Positions 36,139 through 44,855 are shown, numbered from the stretch's first letter. The stretch: DNA of 58,101 nucleotides from Marinomonas agarivorans (GCA_002173415.2 NHNK02000019.1:1-58101); one strand, 5' to 3'. Notes: a model not told the origin generated them from the sequence alone. Made by a program: numbers and translations.

Positions 36139-36231
36139 ATACGCCTCTTCTTTTTATCTACTCTAGTATAGTGAGCTAGCAATTTAGCTTGTCGAGTTAG
36201 AGTTAGCTTGTCGAGTTAGATAGAGGCGTAT
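36139..36231. terminator. Convergent bidirectional terminator between higA and cfa
   Basis: ATACGCCTCT (36139-36148) pairs with AGAGGCGTAT (36222-36231), and five T follow on both strands. The 73-nt loop contains two exact-phase 19-bp repeats (36184-36202 and 36203-36221, core TTAGCTTGTCGAG). Confidence 0.6.
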
Positions 36232-36250
36232 CTTTTTAATCTTCTTGCGG

Positions 36251-37558
36251 CTAGTTCACGTGTTTCACTGGCAAGAAGCGAAATTCAGGCTTCGCCATTA
36301 AGAAATGCGCCGTGCTGATAGCTCTCTCCCGAAACCCACCTTCACAGTAGCAAAGATAAAACTCCCACATACGACAGAAAGTGTCGTCAAAACCCATATT
36401 TTTCACTTGCTGAAGTTTGTCCATAAATGCCATACGCCAATCCAGTAAAGTATCCGCATAATGCTCAGTAATATCTTCAATAGCGATGATTTGCATGTCG
36501 GTTTTATTCGCCACTTTCTGACTAATAATGGCATTCGAAGGCAAACATCCACCCGGGAAAATATAGCGTTGAATAAAATCAACTGAGTTTTTTGCTTGCT
36601 GGTACCGTTGGTCGGCAATGGTAATGGCTTGAATTAGCATCAAACCCTTTTGTTTTAACAAAGAGCAACATTGGCGGAAATAACTGTCGTAGAATCTGTG
36701 CCCGACTGCTTCAATCATTTCAATTGACACCAATTTATCGTATTTCCCCGTGAGGTTACGGTAATCTTCCAACAATAGGGTAATACGATCTTCCAACCCT
36801 TCTTCTATGACTTTTTGTTTCGCAAAGTCATATTGCTCTTGCGAAATGGTTGTGGTGGTGACTTTACAGCCATAATGTTTGGCAGCATGAATTGCCATTC
36901 CGCCCCACCCTGTGCCGATCTCTAATAAATGGTCATCGGCTGACAGCTGAAGCTTTTGGCAAATTTGATCAAGTTTAAAAGTAGAGGCTTCGGATAATGA
37001 GGCATTCTGATGAGGATACATAGCTGCTGAATACATCATAGTTGGATCAAGAAACAGTGAGAAAAAGTCATTACCCAAATCATAATGCGCAGAGATATTT
37101 TTTTTCGAACCTTTTTTAGTGTTGCTGTTAAGCAGGTGAATGAATTTTGTCCCGATACGTTTCCAGATAGGGCGACTGTTGTCCATTTTGTTGATTTGTT
37201 CAAGGTTCATAACCATTAAACGAATCACGGCCAGCAAATCGGGGGTTGTCCAAGATTTTTGCATGTAGGCTTCACCAGCTCCAATGCTGCTATTAAAAAA
37301 GACACTTCGATAAGCAGAATACTCTTCTACACAAATATGTGCACTGCAAGCGGCGTTTTCAGGGCTTTCACCAAAATGATATATTTCAGGCTGCACGTCA
37401 ATGCCATTACTGTCTTTCGCACTTCGATCTTCGATAATTAGATGCCCTAACTGCAATTTACTAAGTGAAGCCAGTACTAATTTTTTTGCGATTTTATCAA
37501 GAGTACTTATCTTGTTATTTTGCTCTATTTTTATATTTGCAGTGCTTGATGTGCTCAT
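36251..37558 (-). CDS. Cyclopropane-fatty-acyl-phospholipid synthase-type methyltransferase
   Basis: A SAM-dependent methyltransferase of 435 residues that modifies unsaturated phospholipid acyl chains. It contains NISAHYDLGNDFFSLFLDP (about 162-180), the SAM loop LEIGTGWGGMAIHAA (about 212-226), and FIQRYIFPGGCLPS. The cluster (ECF sigma/ChrR, FAD protein, DUF1365) is of the kind that makes singlet-oxygen-response or furan fatty acids in Rhodobacter, so it may be a UfaM-like enzyme rather than a plain Cfa; I cannot decide from sequence alone. It is the last gene of the run that starts at 41050. Confidence 0.88.
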   Translation of the reverse strand: MSTSSTANIKIEQNNKISTLDKIAKKLVLASLSKLQLGHLIIEDRSAKDSNGIDVQPEIYHFGESPENAACSAHICVEEYSAYRSVFFNSSIGAGEAYMQKSWTTPDLLAVIRLMVMNLEQINKMDNSRPIWKRIGTKFIHLLNSNTKKGSKKNISAHYDLGNDFFSLFLDPTMMYSAAMYPHQNASLSEASTFKLDQICQKLQLSADDHLLEIGTGWGGMAIHAAKHYGCKVTTTTISQEQYDFAKQKVIEEGLEDRITLLLEDYRNLTGKYDKLVSIEMIEAVGHRFYDSYFRQCCSLLKQKGLMLIQAITIADQRYQQAKNSVDFIQRYIFPGGCLPSNAIISQKVANKTDMQIIAIEDITEHYADTLLDWRMAFMDKLQQVKNMGFDDTFCRMWEFYLCYCEGGFRERAISTAHFLMAKPEFRFLPVKHVN

Positions 37559-37620
37559 TTAGCTATGCCTCTTCATACCAAAACTATCATCATTAGACGA
37601 AAAAATACGACGTTTATTTT

Positions 37621-37665
37621 TTACTTACGCTAACGGCTTACTTCTTTACTTACGCTAACGGCTTT
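37621..37665. repeat. 25-bp-period duplication at the DUF1365 stop codon
   Basis: TTACTTACGCTAACGGCTT occurs at 37621-37639 and again at 37646-37664. The second copy contains the stop codon and last codons of the DUF1365 gene, so the gene's end has been copied downstream. Confidence 0.75.
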
Positions 37666-38450
37666 TTAACTTTAGGGTGAGAATAAAAGGGAATGCCTTT
37701 TAAAACGATTTTTAGTGCTTGCCAATAAATACTCCAGCCTACTTTCATTGTCATAAAGGGATATTTCAACAATATTTTTGCAAGAGACGAAGATGTTATT
37801 TCTATTCTTGATAATGATAGCGTCGCATCAAATACCACTCTGTTTCCTTCCGTCAGTTCTTTGTTTTTCATGTGAACACCAATCTTTTTATTTGGTGTTG
37901 TACTGGCCCAGTCATATGTATGTTCCATTGGGTGAAATGGCGAAACATGCATTGCCTTGTTAAAAATTTTACGTTGTGTTTTTACGGCTGGATCACAATC
38001 AAGTACATATTGAATGCGTTCTTTCCAAGGGGTATTGGTGACTTCAAGTACCATCGCCTCTAACGTTTCTGTTTCGTTAAAGCAGTAATAGATGGTAATT
38101 GGGTTAATAATAAAACCAAAATAGCGTAGGTTCGTTAACATTCGAACAGGGCCAGTTATTGTACGGCCTGTTTTTTCTGTTGCTAAGTGTTGTATCGCTG
38201 TTTTTAAATCATAGTTGTCTGCGCCGTAGTAATCTGTACGCTTAAAAGCAGCAATATTGCGACGATTTAACGACCAAAATGGACTAAGTGAACATACTGT
38301 CTCAAGCTCATCCAAATCAAGATACATCATAAAGACAGAATATTTAAAAGCATGATGTTTCGGAAAAAATCGACGATGTCGTACTTTTCCTTGATAGATC
38401 GCACTCTTTAAGGGTGCTGTGTTTTGGTGAGATTGCGCGTCAATAAGCAT
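37650..38450 (-). CDS. DUF1365 protein
   Basis: A protein of 266 residues. I chose the ATG at 38450, just after the stop of the FAD gene, because the family starts near IYQGKVRHRRFFPKHHAFKYSVFMMYLDLDEL. It also shows RYFGFIINPITIYYCFNE and VSPFHPMEHTYDW. DUF1365 proteins always accompany the FAD oxidoreductase and Cfa genes; their role in acyl-chain modification is not established here. It has no clear catalytic motif. Confidence 0.88.
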   Translation of the reverse strand: MLIDAQSHQNTAPLKSAIYQGKVRHRRFFPKHHAFKYSVFMMYLDLDELETVCSLSPFWSLNRRNIAAFKRTDYYGADNYDLKTAIQHLATEKTGRTITGPVRMLTNLRYFGFIINPITIYYCFNETETLEAMVLEVTNTPWKERIQYVLDCDPAVKTQRKIFNKAMHVSPFHPMEHTYDWASTTPNKKIGVHMKNKELTEGNRVVFDATLSLSRIEITSSSLAKILLKYPFMTMKVGWSIYWQALKIVLKGIPFYSHPKVKKPLA

Positions 38451-38458
38451 TATGAAAT

Positions 38459-39727
38459 TTACCAAGTTATCCCTAATTTTTCGGCGACTTGAATACCACT
38501 GACGCAACCATCTTCGTGGAATCCATTGCGCCAATATGCACCGCAGAACCATGTATTCTTTACACCATTAATGTCTGCCCATCGTGCTTGTGCTTGAATA
38601 CCCTCTAAGGTAAAGACTGGATGAGAATAGTAATAAGTGCCAAGTATTTTTTCTGGCGCAATGCGTTTGCTGTTGTTAAGCGTCACAACAAATGTTGTCT
38701 CACTATCAATGCCTTGCAGAATGTTCATGTTGTAGCTTAATGTTGCCGGCGCCTGTAAATCGGTTCCAAGGTTGTAATTCCAACTCGACCATGCCTTTCG
38801 ATTAGCAGGCAGTAAACTAATATCAGTATGCAGTACCACTTCATTTTTCCGATATGGAATCGCACCCAATATCTCAGATTCTTCTTGTGTTGCATCGTCT
38901 CCAAGTAGCGTCAACGCTTGGTCACTGTGACAAGCAAAAACCACTTGATCAAATCGTGCTTCCTGAATTTTGCCTGAGTGCTCAAGGGAATAAGTCAAGA
39001 GAACGCCTTTGCTATCGCGTTTTACCGATAAAATAGTGCTATTGAGATGGATATGATCTTTATACGTTTCGGTTAATGGTGCCAAGTAACGACTTGAACC
39101 GCCCTCAAGCACACGCCATTGGGGGCGATCGTTCACACTCAATAAACCGTGATTTTTAAAAAAGCGTACAAAAAAGATCAGCGGAAAGTCCATCATTTCT
39201 TGTAATGTTGATGACCAAATGGCACTGCCCATTGGCACTAGGTAGTGGCTAGCGAACTGTTTTCCATAGCCTTTTAGTTTTAGGTATTCGCCTAGAGTAA
39301 TGCTTTCATCAAGTTGATTGGTTTCTAAATCACGAATAGCCTGTTTGTTGAAACGCAAGATGTCTTTCAACATGCCAAGAAACGAAAAGTTAAAAAGGTT
39401 TCTTCTTTGACAAAACAGAGTATCGAGATTACTGCCACTGTACTCGAGCCCTGTTTGCTGGCAAGTCACACTGAAACCCATATCAGTCGGTTTTGTGGCG
39501 ATATTGAGCTTTTCCATCAAACGAATAAAATTGGGGTAGGTCCAATCGTTGTAAACAATAAAGCCAGTATCAATATTGTATTGCTTGCCTTCGTATTCCA
39601 ACGGAATCGTCGCCGTATGGCCACCTATTCGCTCTGCTGACTCAAATACAGTAACTTGATGTTTTTGTTGCAATAAATACGCACAAGACAAACCAGAAAT
39701 GCCTGTTCCAATAATAGCGATATTCAC
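38459..39727 (-). CDS. FAD-dependent amine-oxidase-like oxidoreductase
   Basis: A flavoprotein of 422 residues with the N-terminal dinucleotide fold IAIIGTGISGLSCAYLLQ and FESAERIGGHTATI. The C-terminus is NTWFCGAYWRNGFHEDGCVSGIQVAEKLG, the usual FAD-binding end of this subfamily (NAD/FAD protein next to cfa). It probably oxidises or desaturates acyl chains together with DUF1365 and the methyltransferase. Eight bases separate it from DUF1365; 81 bp from the SDR gene. Confidence 0.88.
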   Translation of the reverse strand: MNIAIIGTGISGLSCAYLLQQKHQVTVFESAERIGGHTATIPLEYEGKQYNIDTGFIVYNDWTYPNFIRLMEKLNIATKPTDMGFSVTCQQTGLEYSGSNLDTLFCQRRNLFNFSFLGMLKDILRFNKQAIRDLETNQLDESITLGEYLKLKGYGKQFASHYLVPMGSAIWSSTLQEMMDFPLIFFVRFFKNHGLLSVNDRPQWRVLEGGSSRYLAPLTETYKDHIHLNSTILSVKRDSKGVLLTYSLEHSGKIQEARFDQVVFACHSDQALTLLGDDATQEESEILGAIPYRKNEVVLHTDISLLPANRKAWSSWNYNLGTDLQAPATLSYNMNILQGIDSETTFVVTLNNSKRIAPEKILGTYYYSHPVFTLEGIQAQARWADINGVKNTWFCGAYWRNGFHEDGCVSGIQVAEKLGITW

Positions 39728-39808
39728 TCGCTCTCCTTAGTGTTTTTCACACAAATAAAACCATCTGTTCTCAAAAAATAACCTAGGCACAAAGAGGAAA
39801 ATAATGCA

Positions 39809-40603
39809 CTAATCGCTTTTGTCTTTGGCCGACACACCTTGTTGCTGCAATGCCATCCATCGCCTTGGAAACCGACGCGCCAACCAAAGCAACCCTGTAA
39901 GGCGTTTAGGAAATGCATATTGCAAAGGACGCTTTACAATGCCTTTGATAATCCGCTCTGCGGCCTCATCTACCGACATAAGGAAAGGCATGGGAAAATC
40001 ATTTTTTTGCGTTAACCTTGTGTCAACAAAACCTGGCAATATCTCGCTCACATCAATACCTAACCCAGCCAAATCAATGCGTAATGAATCCAGCCAATAA
40101 CTTACGGCTGCTTTTGAAGCACCGTACCCTTCTGCCTTGGTAAAAGGTGCCTGAATCGCTTGTGAACCAATACCGACAATATGAGGTAACTTATTCTGTT
40201 TTGAGGCTTGTTTTAAAAGTTCGAGTGAAGCTTGAACACTGTGAACCATTCCAAGAAAGTTCACTTGCATCATACGTTCCATAATTAGCCAGTCTGGCTT
40301 ATCAATAGAAAAGTATTCACAGTTTCCGGCGTTTAAAATAACGCGATCTAGGTAGGGAGTGAGTTCTATCAGTGCGGTTTGCACTGTGCTGATTTGCGCT
40401 TTATCCGTCACATCAAATACTACAGCTTTCATACTAGGGTGCTGCTCAACAATACGATCTAGTGTGTCTTGATGGCGCCCACTAATAATGACCGTGTTGT
40501 GCTGACACAGTTTTTTTGCCAAGGCCAAACCAATGCCTGCACTGGCGCCCGTGATCCAAATCGTTTCACCTGTTATTTGCGGCCGTTTCATATTTGTACT
40601 CAT
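39809..40603 (-). CDS. Short-chain dehydrogenase/reductase
   Basis: An SDR of 264 residues. It has the cofactor motif TGASAGIG (about residues 18-25), NAGN in beta-4, and the YGASKAAV (Tyr-x3-Lys) catalytic pair. The C-terminus is basic (RRFPRRWMALQQQG). The start codon directly abuts the NTF2-like stop codon, so the two are coupled. Substrate unknown; in these clusters it belongs to the ECF/ChrR regulon. Confidence 0.88.
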   Translation of the reverse strand: MSTNMKRPQITGETIWITGASAGIGLALAKKLCQHNTVIISGRHQDTLDRIVEQHPSMKAVVFDVTDKAQISTVQTALIELTPYLDRVILNAGNCEYFSIDKPDWLIMERMMQVNFLGMVHSVQASLELLKQASKQNKLPHIVGIGSQAIQAPFTKAEGYGASKAAVSYWLDSLRIDLAGLGIDVSEILPGFVDTRLTQKNDFPMPFLMSVDEAAERIIKGIVKRPLQYAFPKRLTGLLWLARRFPRRWMALQQQGVSAKDKSD

Positions 40604-41050
40604 TTAAGCGCTAGCAAGACGTTGCTTTAATTTTGTGACGACAAAACCTAATCCGGGAATATTTTCGTACAGCATTTCGCCAAGATCGTAACTGTCTTCG
40701 TGGTAAAAAATACGGTCATCAAACTGTATTTGTGTCATTCCTCTAACCATAATGACGTCCTTGCCTAATTTCCCGTGCTGGAAATACATATTCCATTTAA
40801 TATAGGCCCGATTTTCGCCAACAAGCTGATCTAAATACTCAAAACGGCCAGAAATTAAATTTTCACAAAGCCCAGACAAATACGCATGCAAGGTTTCAAT
40901 GCCTGAAAATTCATGTACAGGGTCTTTAAAACGAATGTTTGCGGCATAAACCTCATTTATTTGTTTAAGCTGGGGATATTTTGCATCTTGATAGAAGGCT
41001 TTAAACCTTTCTATCAGCTCATTTTTATCAACAAAAGCGGACGTTTCCAT
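40604..41050 (-). CDS. NTF2/SnoaL-like protein
   Basis: A 148-residue cone-fold protein of the SnoaL/NTF2 superfamily (ELIERFKAFYQDAKYPQLKQ, VYAANIRFKDPVHEFSGIETLHAYL). Many such proteins are small-molecule binders or isomerases. It is the first gene of the leftward cluster, divergent from the ECF sigma gene across 200 bp. Confidence 0.85.
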   Translation of the reverse strand: METSAFVDKNELIERFKAFYQDAKYPQLKQINEVYAANIRFKDPVHEFSGIETLHAYLSGLCENLISGRFEYLDQLVGENRAYIKWNMYFQHGKLGKDVIMVRGMTQIQFDDRIFYHEDSYDLGEMLYENIPGLGFVVTKLKQRLASA

Positions 41051-41085
41051 TTATCATTAACCTAATGCAATGTGGATCATGTTAC

Positions 41086-41115
41086 AGCATACGTGTTGGC
41101 AACCACTTCAGATCA
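41086..41115 (-). promoter_or_regulatory. Candidate ECF-type promoter for the leftward stress cluster
   Basis: On the minus strand TGATCT (41110-41115), 18 bp, TATGCT (41086-41091) is compatible with the RpoE/ChrR-type pattern TGATCC-N18-TAAGTA. A perfect TGATCC also occurs closer to the gene (41074-41079) but lacks a good -10. Prediction only. Confidence 0.35.
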
Positions 41116-41148
41116 GTTGTCTATATTTTTGTTTCGAGTAAAAAGAAG

Positions 41149-41178
41149 TGAACCAATACTTTATTGCTAACGTAAAAG
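41149..41178 (+). promoter_or_regulatory. Candidate auto-regulated ECF promoter of the sigma gene
   Basis: TGAACC (41149-41154), 18 bp, TAAAAG (41173-41178) matches the RpoE/ChrR-type consensus at 8 of 12 positions with the exact spacer. It would start about 65 nt before the sigma factor ATG. This fits an auto-regulated sigma/anti-sigma pair. Confidence 0.45.
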
Positions 41179-41250
41179 AAAAAAACAGAAAAAAGCAATA
41201 ACATTCTTTTGAATATGCCAGCAATTGCTTTGCTATTGAGATGAGGTTTT

Positions 41251-41823
41251 ATGAATAAACCATTAACGGATGACGTTAGTTCCCTAACCAACGATATGGC
41301 GGCCATTGCCAACCAAAGAGACAAACAGGCTCTTAGTCGGGTGTTTGATTTTTATGCCCCGAAAATTCATAGCTTTTGTCTTGCATCGCACCCTGGCGCA
41401 ACACTCATGGCCGATGACATTACCCAAGAGGTGATGATAAAAATTTGGAATAAAGCTCATACTTTTAACCCCAATACGGCATCTCTCACTACATGGATTT
41501 TTACCATAGCAAGAAATGCACGTATTGATTATTTACGAAAAAATGGTCGTCACCAATCTAACATCGACCCCGAATTTATTTGGGACAATATTGTGGATGA
41601 AGACGTCGATTTATTTCGAGAAGCACAAAGAGAAAAAGACAAAAAAATGATTGCAGAAGGCCTAGCACAATTACCAAATGAACAAAGGCAAGTACTCGTT
41701 AAAGTGTATTTGGAAGGCAAAACTCATATCGAAGCTGCGCAAGATTTGGGCATACCACTGGGTACAATTAAGTCTAGAGTTCGTTTGGCCTTAAATAAAC
41801 TTAGCATTTGTATAGCGAGGTAG
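41251..41823 (+). CDS. rpoE: ECF sigma factor of the RpoE/ChrR type
   Basis: A 190-residue sigma-70 family ECF factor. Region 2 is visible as MADDITQEVMIKIWNKAHTF and LTTWIFTIARNARIDYLRK; region 4 is LPNEQRQVLVKVYLEGKTHIEAAQDLGIPLGTIKSRVR. The zinc anti-sigma gene follows 4 bp later. By homology it should activate photo-oxidative (singlet oxygen) and peroxide stress genes, here the flanking lipid-modification cluster. The symbol is by role; it is not the E. coli envelope-stress RpoE. Confidence 0.9.
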   Translation: MNKPLTDDVSSLTNDMAAIANQRDKQALSRVFDFYAPKIHSFCLASHPGATLMADDITQEVMIKIWNKAHTFNPNTASLTTWIFTIARNARIDYLRKNGRHQSNIDPEFIWDNIVDEDVDLFREAQREKDKKMIAEGLAQLPNEQRQVLVKVYLEGKTHIEAAQDLGIPLGTIKSRVRLALNKLSICIAR

Positions 41824-41827
41824 TCCC

Positions 41828-42532
41828 ATGCTTAACTACCACCCATCCATTGAATTATTGATCGACTATTCCGCTGGCACCTTATCGCTCGCTCATAGTA
41901 TTTCAGTTTCAACACACTTGGAGCATTGCGCTGAGTGCCGACGCCATGTGAGTCAATTAAATCAAGTTGGCAGCCATCTATTTACTGGCTTGCATATGAC
42001 TGACTCACATAGCCATGAACCAAGCTCTGAGTTGAATTCATTAAAAGAAAAAATGCTGAACAACTTATCAGCAGACATACCTACTTCTGAAACAATAGAA
42101 CAAGCCCCCTTTGATACAAACACCGTAAGTGCGAGAATTCCTAGAAGTCTACACCAGTTTATTCAGCAGGATTACGACCAATTGGAATGGACCCGCTTGT
42201 CTTCATCACTGAGAGTTGCAACACTCTGTACGGATACTAATGGTAGTCAGGTAGCATTAACACGTATCAAAGCAGGTAGCCACATTCCTACACACTCTCA
42301 TACTGGAGAAGAAATTACATTAGTGCTTGAAGGCAGTTTTTCGGATGAAGGAGGCATTTACAAAAAGGGAGACTTTATTAGCCGTAATGCCAGCCATAAA
42401 CACAAACCCGTAGTGACAAAAGATGCTGAGTGTATTTGTTTAACCGTGTTGGATGCACCGATTCAATTCACAGGTTTCTTTACCCGTTGGCTCAACCCCT
42501 TGTTACGAAAGCATCACCCTAACGGTATTTAA
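41828..42532 (+). CDS. chrR: ChrR-type zinc anti-sigma factor
   Basis: The 234-residue anti-sigma factor of the ECF protein upstream. The N-terminal zinc domain has His5, His30, Cys34 and Cys37 (THLEHCAEC), each one position off the four ligands I recall for Rhodobacter ChrR. The C-terminal cupin has His155, His157 and Glu161 (PTHSHTGEEI) and SHKHKP around residue 190. Both domains are intact, so sensing should work. It ends at a convergent terminator. Confidence 0.92.
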   Translation: MLNYHPSIELLIDYSAGTLSLAHSISVSTHLEHCAECRRHVSQLNQVGSHLFTGLHMTDSHSHEPSSELNSLKEKMLNNLSADIPTSETIEQAPFDTNTVSARIPRSLHQFIQQDYDQLEWTRLSSSLRVATLCTDTNGSQVALTRIKAGSHIPTHSHTGEEITLVLEGSFSDEGGIYKKGDFISRNASHKHKPVVTKDAECICLTVLDAPIQFTGFFTRWLNPLLRKHHPNGI

Positions 42533-42594
42533 GGAAAGAGGCTAAAAAAAGAGAGACTAAGAAAAGGATATAAAAACGATCAAGGTGACACCAA

Positions 42595-42624
42595 AAATAA
42601 TGCCCTCAAATGAGGGCATTATTT
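42595..42624. terminator. Strong bidirectional terminator between chrR and the bfd-like gene
   Basis: A perfect 14-bp stem, AAATAATGCCCTCA / TGAGGGCATTATTT, with a 2-nt turn. A run of A precedes it and T follows, so it can stop transcription in both directions between the convergent genes. Confidence 0.88.
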
Positions 42625-42653
42625 TATGGAAGACGAAAAAAGAAAAGAGTGAA

Positions 42654-42866
42654 CTAAACTGCGTAGGCTAGTTGCTCTTTCTCATAAAGGGATGAGGCTT
42701 TTAGTTCTTGCTGAGTTTGTTTAATAAACTGCTTCGCATATTGGCTGCAAGAACCGCATTGGCTTGCTAACCCCATTTCTTTACGAATTTGAGTAAAACT
42801 CGCCCCATCTTCAACGGCGTTTTGAATATCTTTTTGTGTTATGCCTTGGCAGATACAAACGTACAT
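42654..42866 (-). CDS. bfd: Bacterioferritin-associated ferredoxin (Bfd-like)
   Basis: A [2Fe-2S] protein of 70 residues. The start is the ATG at 42866 (MYVCICQG, the usual Bfd start) rather than the upstream TTG. The four ligands are in CIC (Cys4, Cys6) and GLASQCGSC (CxxC). It helps release iron from bacterioferritin. Two Fur-like sites lie upstream, so it is probably induced under iron starvation. Confidence 0.9.
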   Translation of the reverse strand: MYVCICQGITQKDIQNAVEDGASFTQIRKEMGLASQCGSCSQYAKQFIKQTQQELKASSLYEKEQLAYAV

Positions 42867-42959
42867 AGCTTTTTTACTCAAAAATAGGTTTACTCAAAAA
42901 ATAAATTGACTTAACGAGTCAGTTTTACCCAATAAAACAGTAGATACCTTGATAGTATA

Positions 42960-43007
42960 GATAATGAGAACCGATTGCAATAAGAATTGATACGGATTCT
43001 CATTACC
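42960..43007 (-). promoter_or_regulatory. Two Fur-box-like sites upstream of bfd
   Basis: On the minus strand the site at 42989-43007 matches the 19-bp Fur consensus at 15 of 19 positions. A second at 42960-42978 on the plus strand matches at 13. They lie between bfd and the divergent DUF3010 gene, about 95 to 140 bp from the bfd start. Confidence 0.55.
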
Positions 43008-43128
43008 ATTTCAATAGCCATTGCTGTTTTAATCAAGCATTTTGCCTCATGCCTCTGTAAGTACTTCTCATATATGCGATAATCCCTTCTCTTATTGCAA
43101 ACAGAATGAAAACGAGCGAGAGAAATTT

Positions 43129-43557
43129 ATGATAACTTGTGGTGTTGATATAAAAGGCAGTGAAGCAATTTTATGCCTACTTTCGAAAACAGATGGCTTG
43201 TTTCAAATAGTAGATTGTCGACAAGTTAGAGTCACTTTGGTAAAAGACAATATCAGCGACAATATAAAAAAATTTCAATTTACGCTACAAAAGTTATTCG
43301 AAGACTATCAAGTAACCAATGTTGTCATCAGGGAGCGTCCAACAAAAGGCAAATTTTCCGGCGGCGCAACAGGCTTTAAAATAGAAGCTGCCATTCAACT
43401 TATTGACTCAGTGACGGTTACCTTACTCAATAACACAGAGATTAAAGCTCGTCTAAAAGACAATCCCCTACCTATTTCATATGCTGACACGGGATTAAAG
43501 GCCTTCCAAGAAAGCGCATTTTCCGTTGCTTATGCGGCGTTATCGGCGAGCCAATAA
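43129..43557 (+). CDS. DUF3010 protein
   Basis: A 142-residue cytoplasmic protein with the RNase-H-like opening MITCGVDIKGSEAILCLLS and the conserved RERPTKGKFSGGATGFKIEAAIQLI. I chose the ATG at 43129, which has a GCGAGAG ribosome site. The earlier ATG adds an unconserved 29-residue tail. Function unknown. Confidence 0.85.
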   Translation: MITCGVDIKGSEAILCLLSKTDGLFQIVDCRQVRVTLVKDNISDNIKKFQFTLQKLFEDYQVTNVVIRERPTKGKFSGGATGFKIEAAIQLIDSVTVTLLNNTEIKARLKDNPLPISYADTGLKAFQESAFSVAYAALSASQ

Positions 43558-43593
43558 CACAGCAACAAAACAATAAACCAAGACAAAAAATGG

Positions 43594-43624
43594 AGAGAGA
43601 GAAAGTGAACCACTTTTGCTCTCT
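43594..43624. terminator. Hairpin between convergent DUF3010 and EamA genes
   Basis: AGAGAG / CTCTCT and AAAGTG / CACTTT stack with a 2x2 internal loop and a 3-nt turn. T's follow only briefly on the plus strand. It is a possible bidirectional terminator. Confidence 0.4.
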
Positions 43625-43740
43625 TTAAAGTACTTTATTAAAGTATTTTCTTTAAGGAATCTATTCAAGCTTTCTCTTTAAGTACTCTTTTTTAATAATT
43701 TGCTTTCCAAATAGCACCAAAATTGTGCAAAAAGTAACAT

Positions 43741-44670
43741 TCAAGCTTTACGGCTCAAAATAACCAATAATATTCCACCCAATACAACGACAGAAGAAAT
43801 AAATAAATGCCAAGTAAAAGCTTCATTAACCAACAAGACACCACCGATACTGGCAAACACAGGTACCAATAATTGAGAAACTGCCGCTATCGTGGTACTT
43901 AGCGACTGCAACGCTTTGTACCAAATGGCATAACCCAATCCAGAGGTTACCGCTCCAGACAACACACCCAATATCACGCCGTTCATAGAAAAATGCATAT
44001 CAGAGAAGGTAAAAGCAAACCAAACTAAGCATAAAGGCAGAGTCAAAATAAAGTTCTTTGTTGTAATAAATAAAGGGCTTTGAGTGTTCTTTGTAGAAGA
44101 CGCAGACCCCTGTCCAACAAGGGTATAACCAGCCCAAGCCACCCCAGACAGAACCATTAATAGTAAACCATATAAACTAGGCCCAGTGAGTGAGGGATAC
44201 AGTAAATAGACAAAACCTGTAAAACCAACCAGCAACCCAATTATTTCGCCTTTTCTCAGTGCACTTCCTCGAAAAATCGCAAACATAATCATGGTAATTT
44301 GCACCACAGCGAACAAAATTAGTGCACCCGTACCAGTATCCAATGACAAGTACGCATAAGAAAATGTTAATGCATACGAAAATAAAAATAGCGGCCCAAG
44401 CCAAATCAGCCCGTACTTCTGCCAAAATGTTTGACGCTCCTCCTCGGCCGAATCATGGGGTTTATAAGACCATAATTGTCGAAGACGATTTGACTCAAAC
44501 AAGGCTACCAGCACGAATAACATAACACTGCCTGATAACAACCGAATTACCGTAAAACTCATGGCATCAATTTCTTGAGCGCCTAACGCTAAGCGACATA
44601 GTACAGAGTTGGCAGCAAATGCAATTAACGCCAATAAACTATAAAGAAGAACAGGGAAATTGATTGTCAT
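43741..44670 (-). CDS. EamA-family (DMT) transporter
   Basis: A 309-residue inner-membrane protein with about ten transmembrane segments in two EamA repeats (about residues 5-140 and 155-305). The start is the ATG at 44670, preceded by GGTG; a GTG three codons earlier is possible. Such proteins export amino acids or other metabolites; substrate unknown. It is divergent from the glucosylglycerate operon across 186 bp that contain a perfect 13-bp tandem repeat. Confidence 0.88.
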   Translation of the reverse strand: MTINFPVLLYSLLALIAFAANSVLCRLALGAQEIDAMSFTVIRLLSGSVMLFVLVALFESNRLRQLWSYKPHDSAEEERQTFWQKYGLIWLGPLFLFSYALTFSYAYLSLDTGTGALILFAVVQITMIMFAIFRGSALRKGEIIGLLVGFTGFVYLLYPSLTGPSLYGLLLMVLSGVAWAGYTLVGQGSASSTKNTQSPLFITTKNFILTLPLCLVWFAFTFSDMHFSMNGVILGVLSGAVTSGLGYAIWYKALQSLSTTIAAVSQLLVPVFASIGGVLLVNEAFTWHLFISSVVVLGGILLVILSRKA

Positions 44671-44731
44671 GAAATACACCTTTAATAAAAGTAACCAACA
44701 ATAAAGACAAAAACACTGGCGATATTATTAA

Positions 44732-44757
44732 CGTCTAATGAAAGCGTCTAATGAAAG
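44732..44757. repeat. Perfect 13-bp tandem repeat upstream of the solute operon
   Basis: CGTCTAATGAAAG is present twice head to tail (44732-44744 and 44745-44757), between the EamA gene and the phosphatase gene. Confidence 0.75.
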
Positions 44758-44855
44758 TTAGGTATGGCATCGTAATTGCAACATGTTATTAATATGTAAC
44801 TAAAATGCGGTTAACAATAGCGCGCTTAACTAAAAACAAGGATACCCATAAAACA

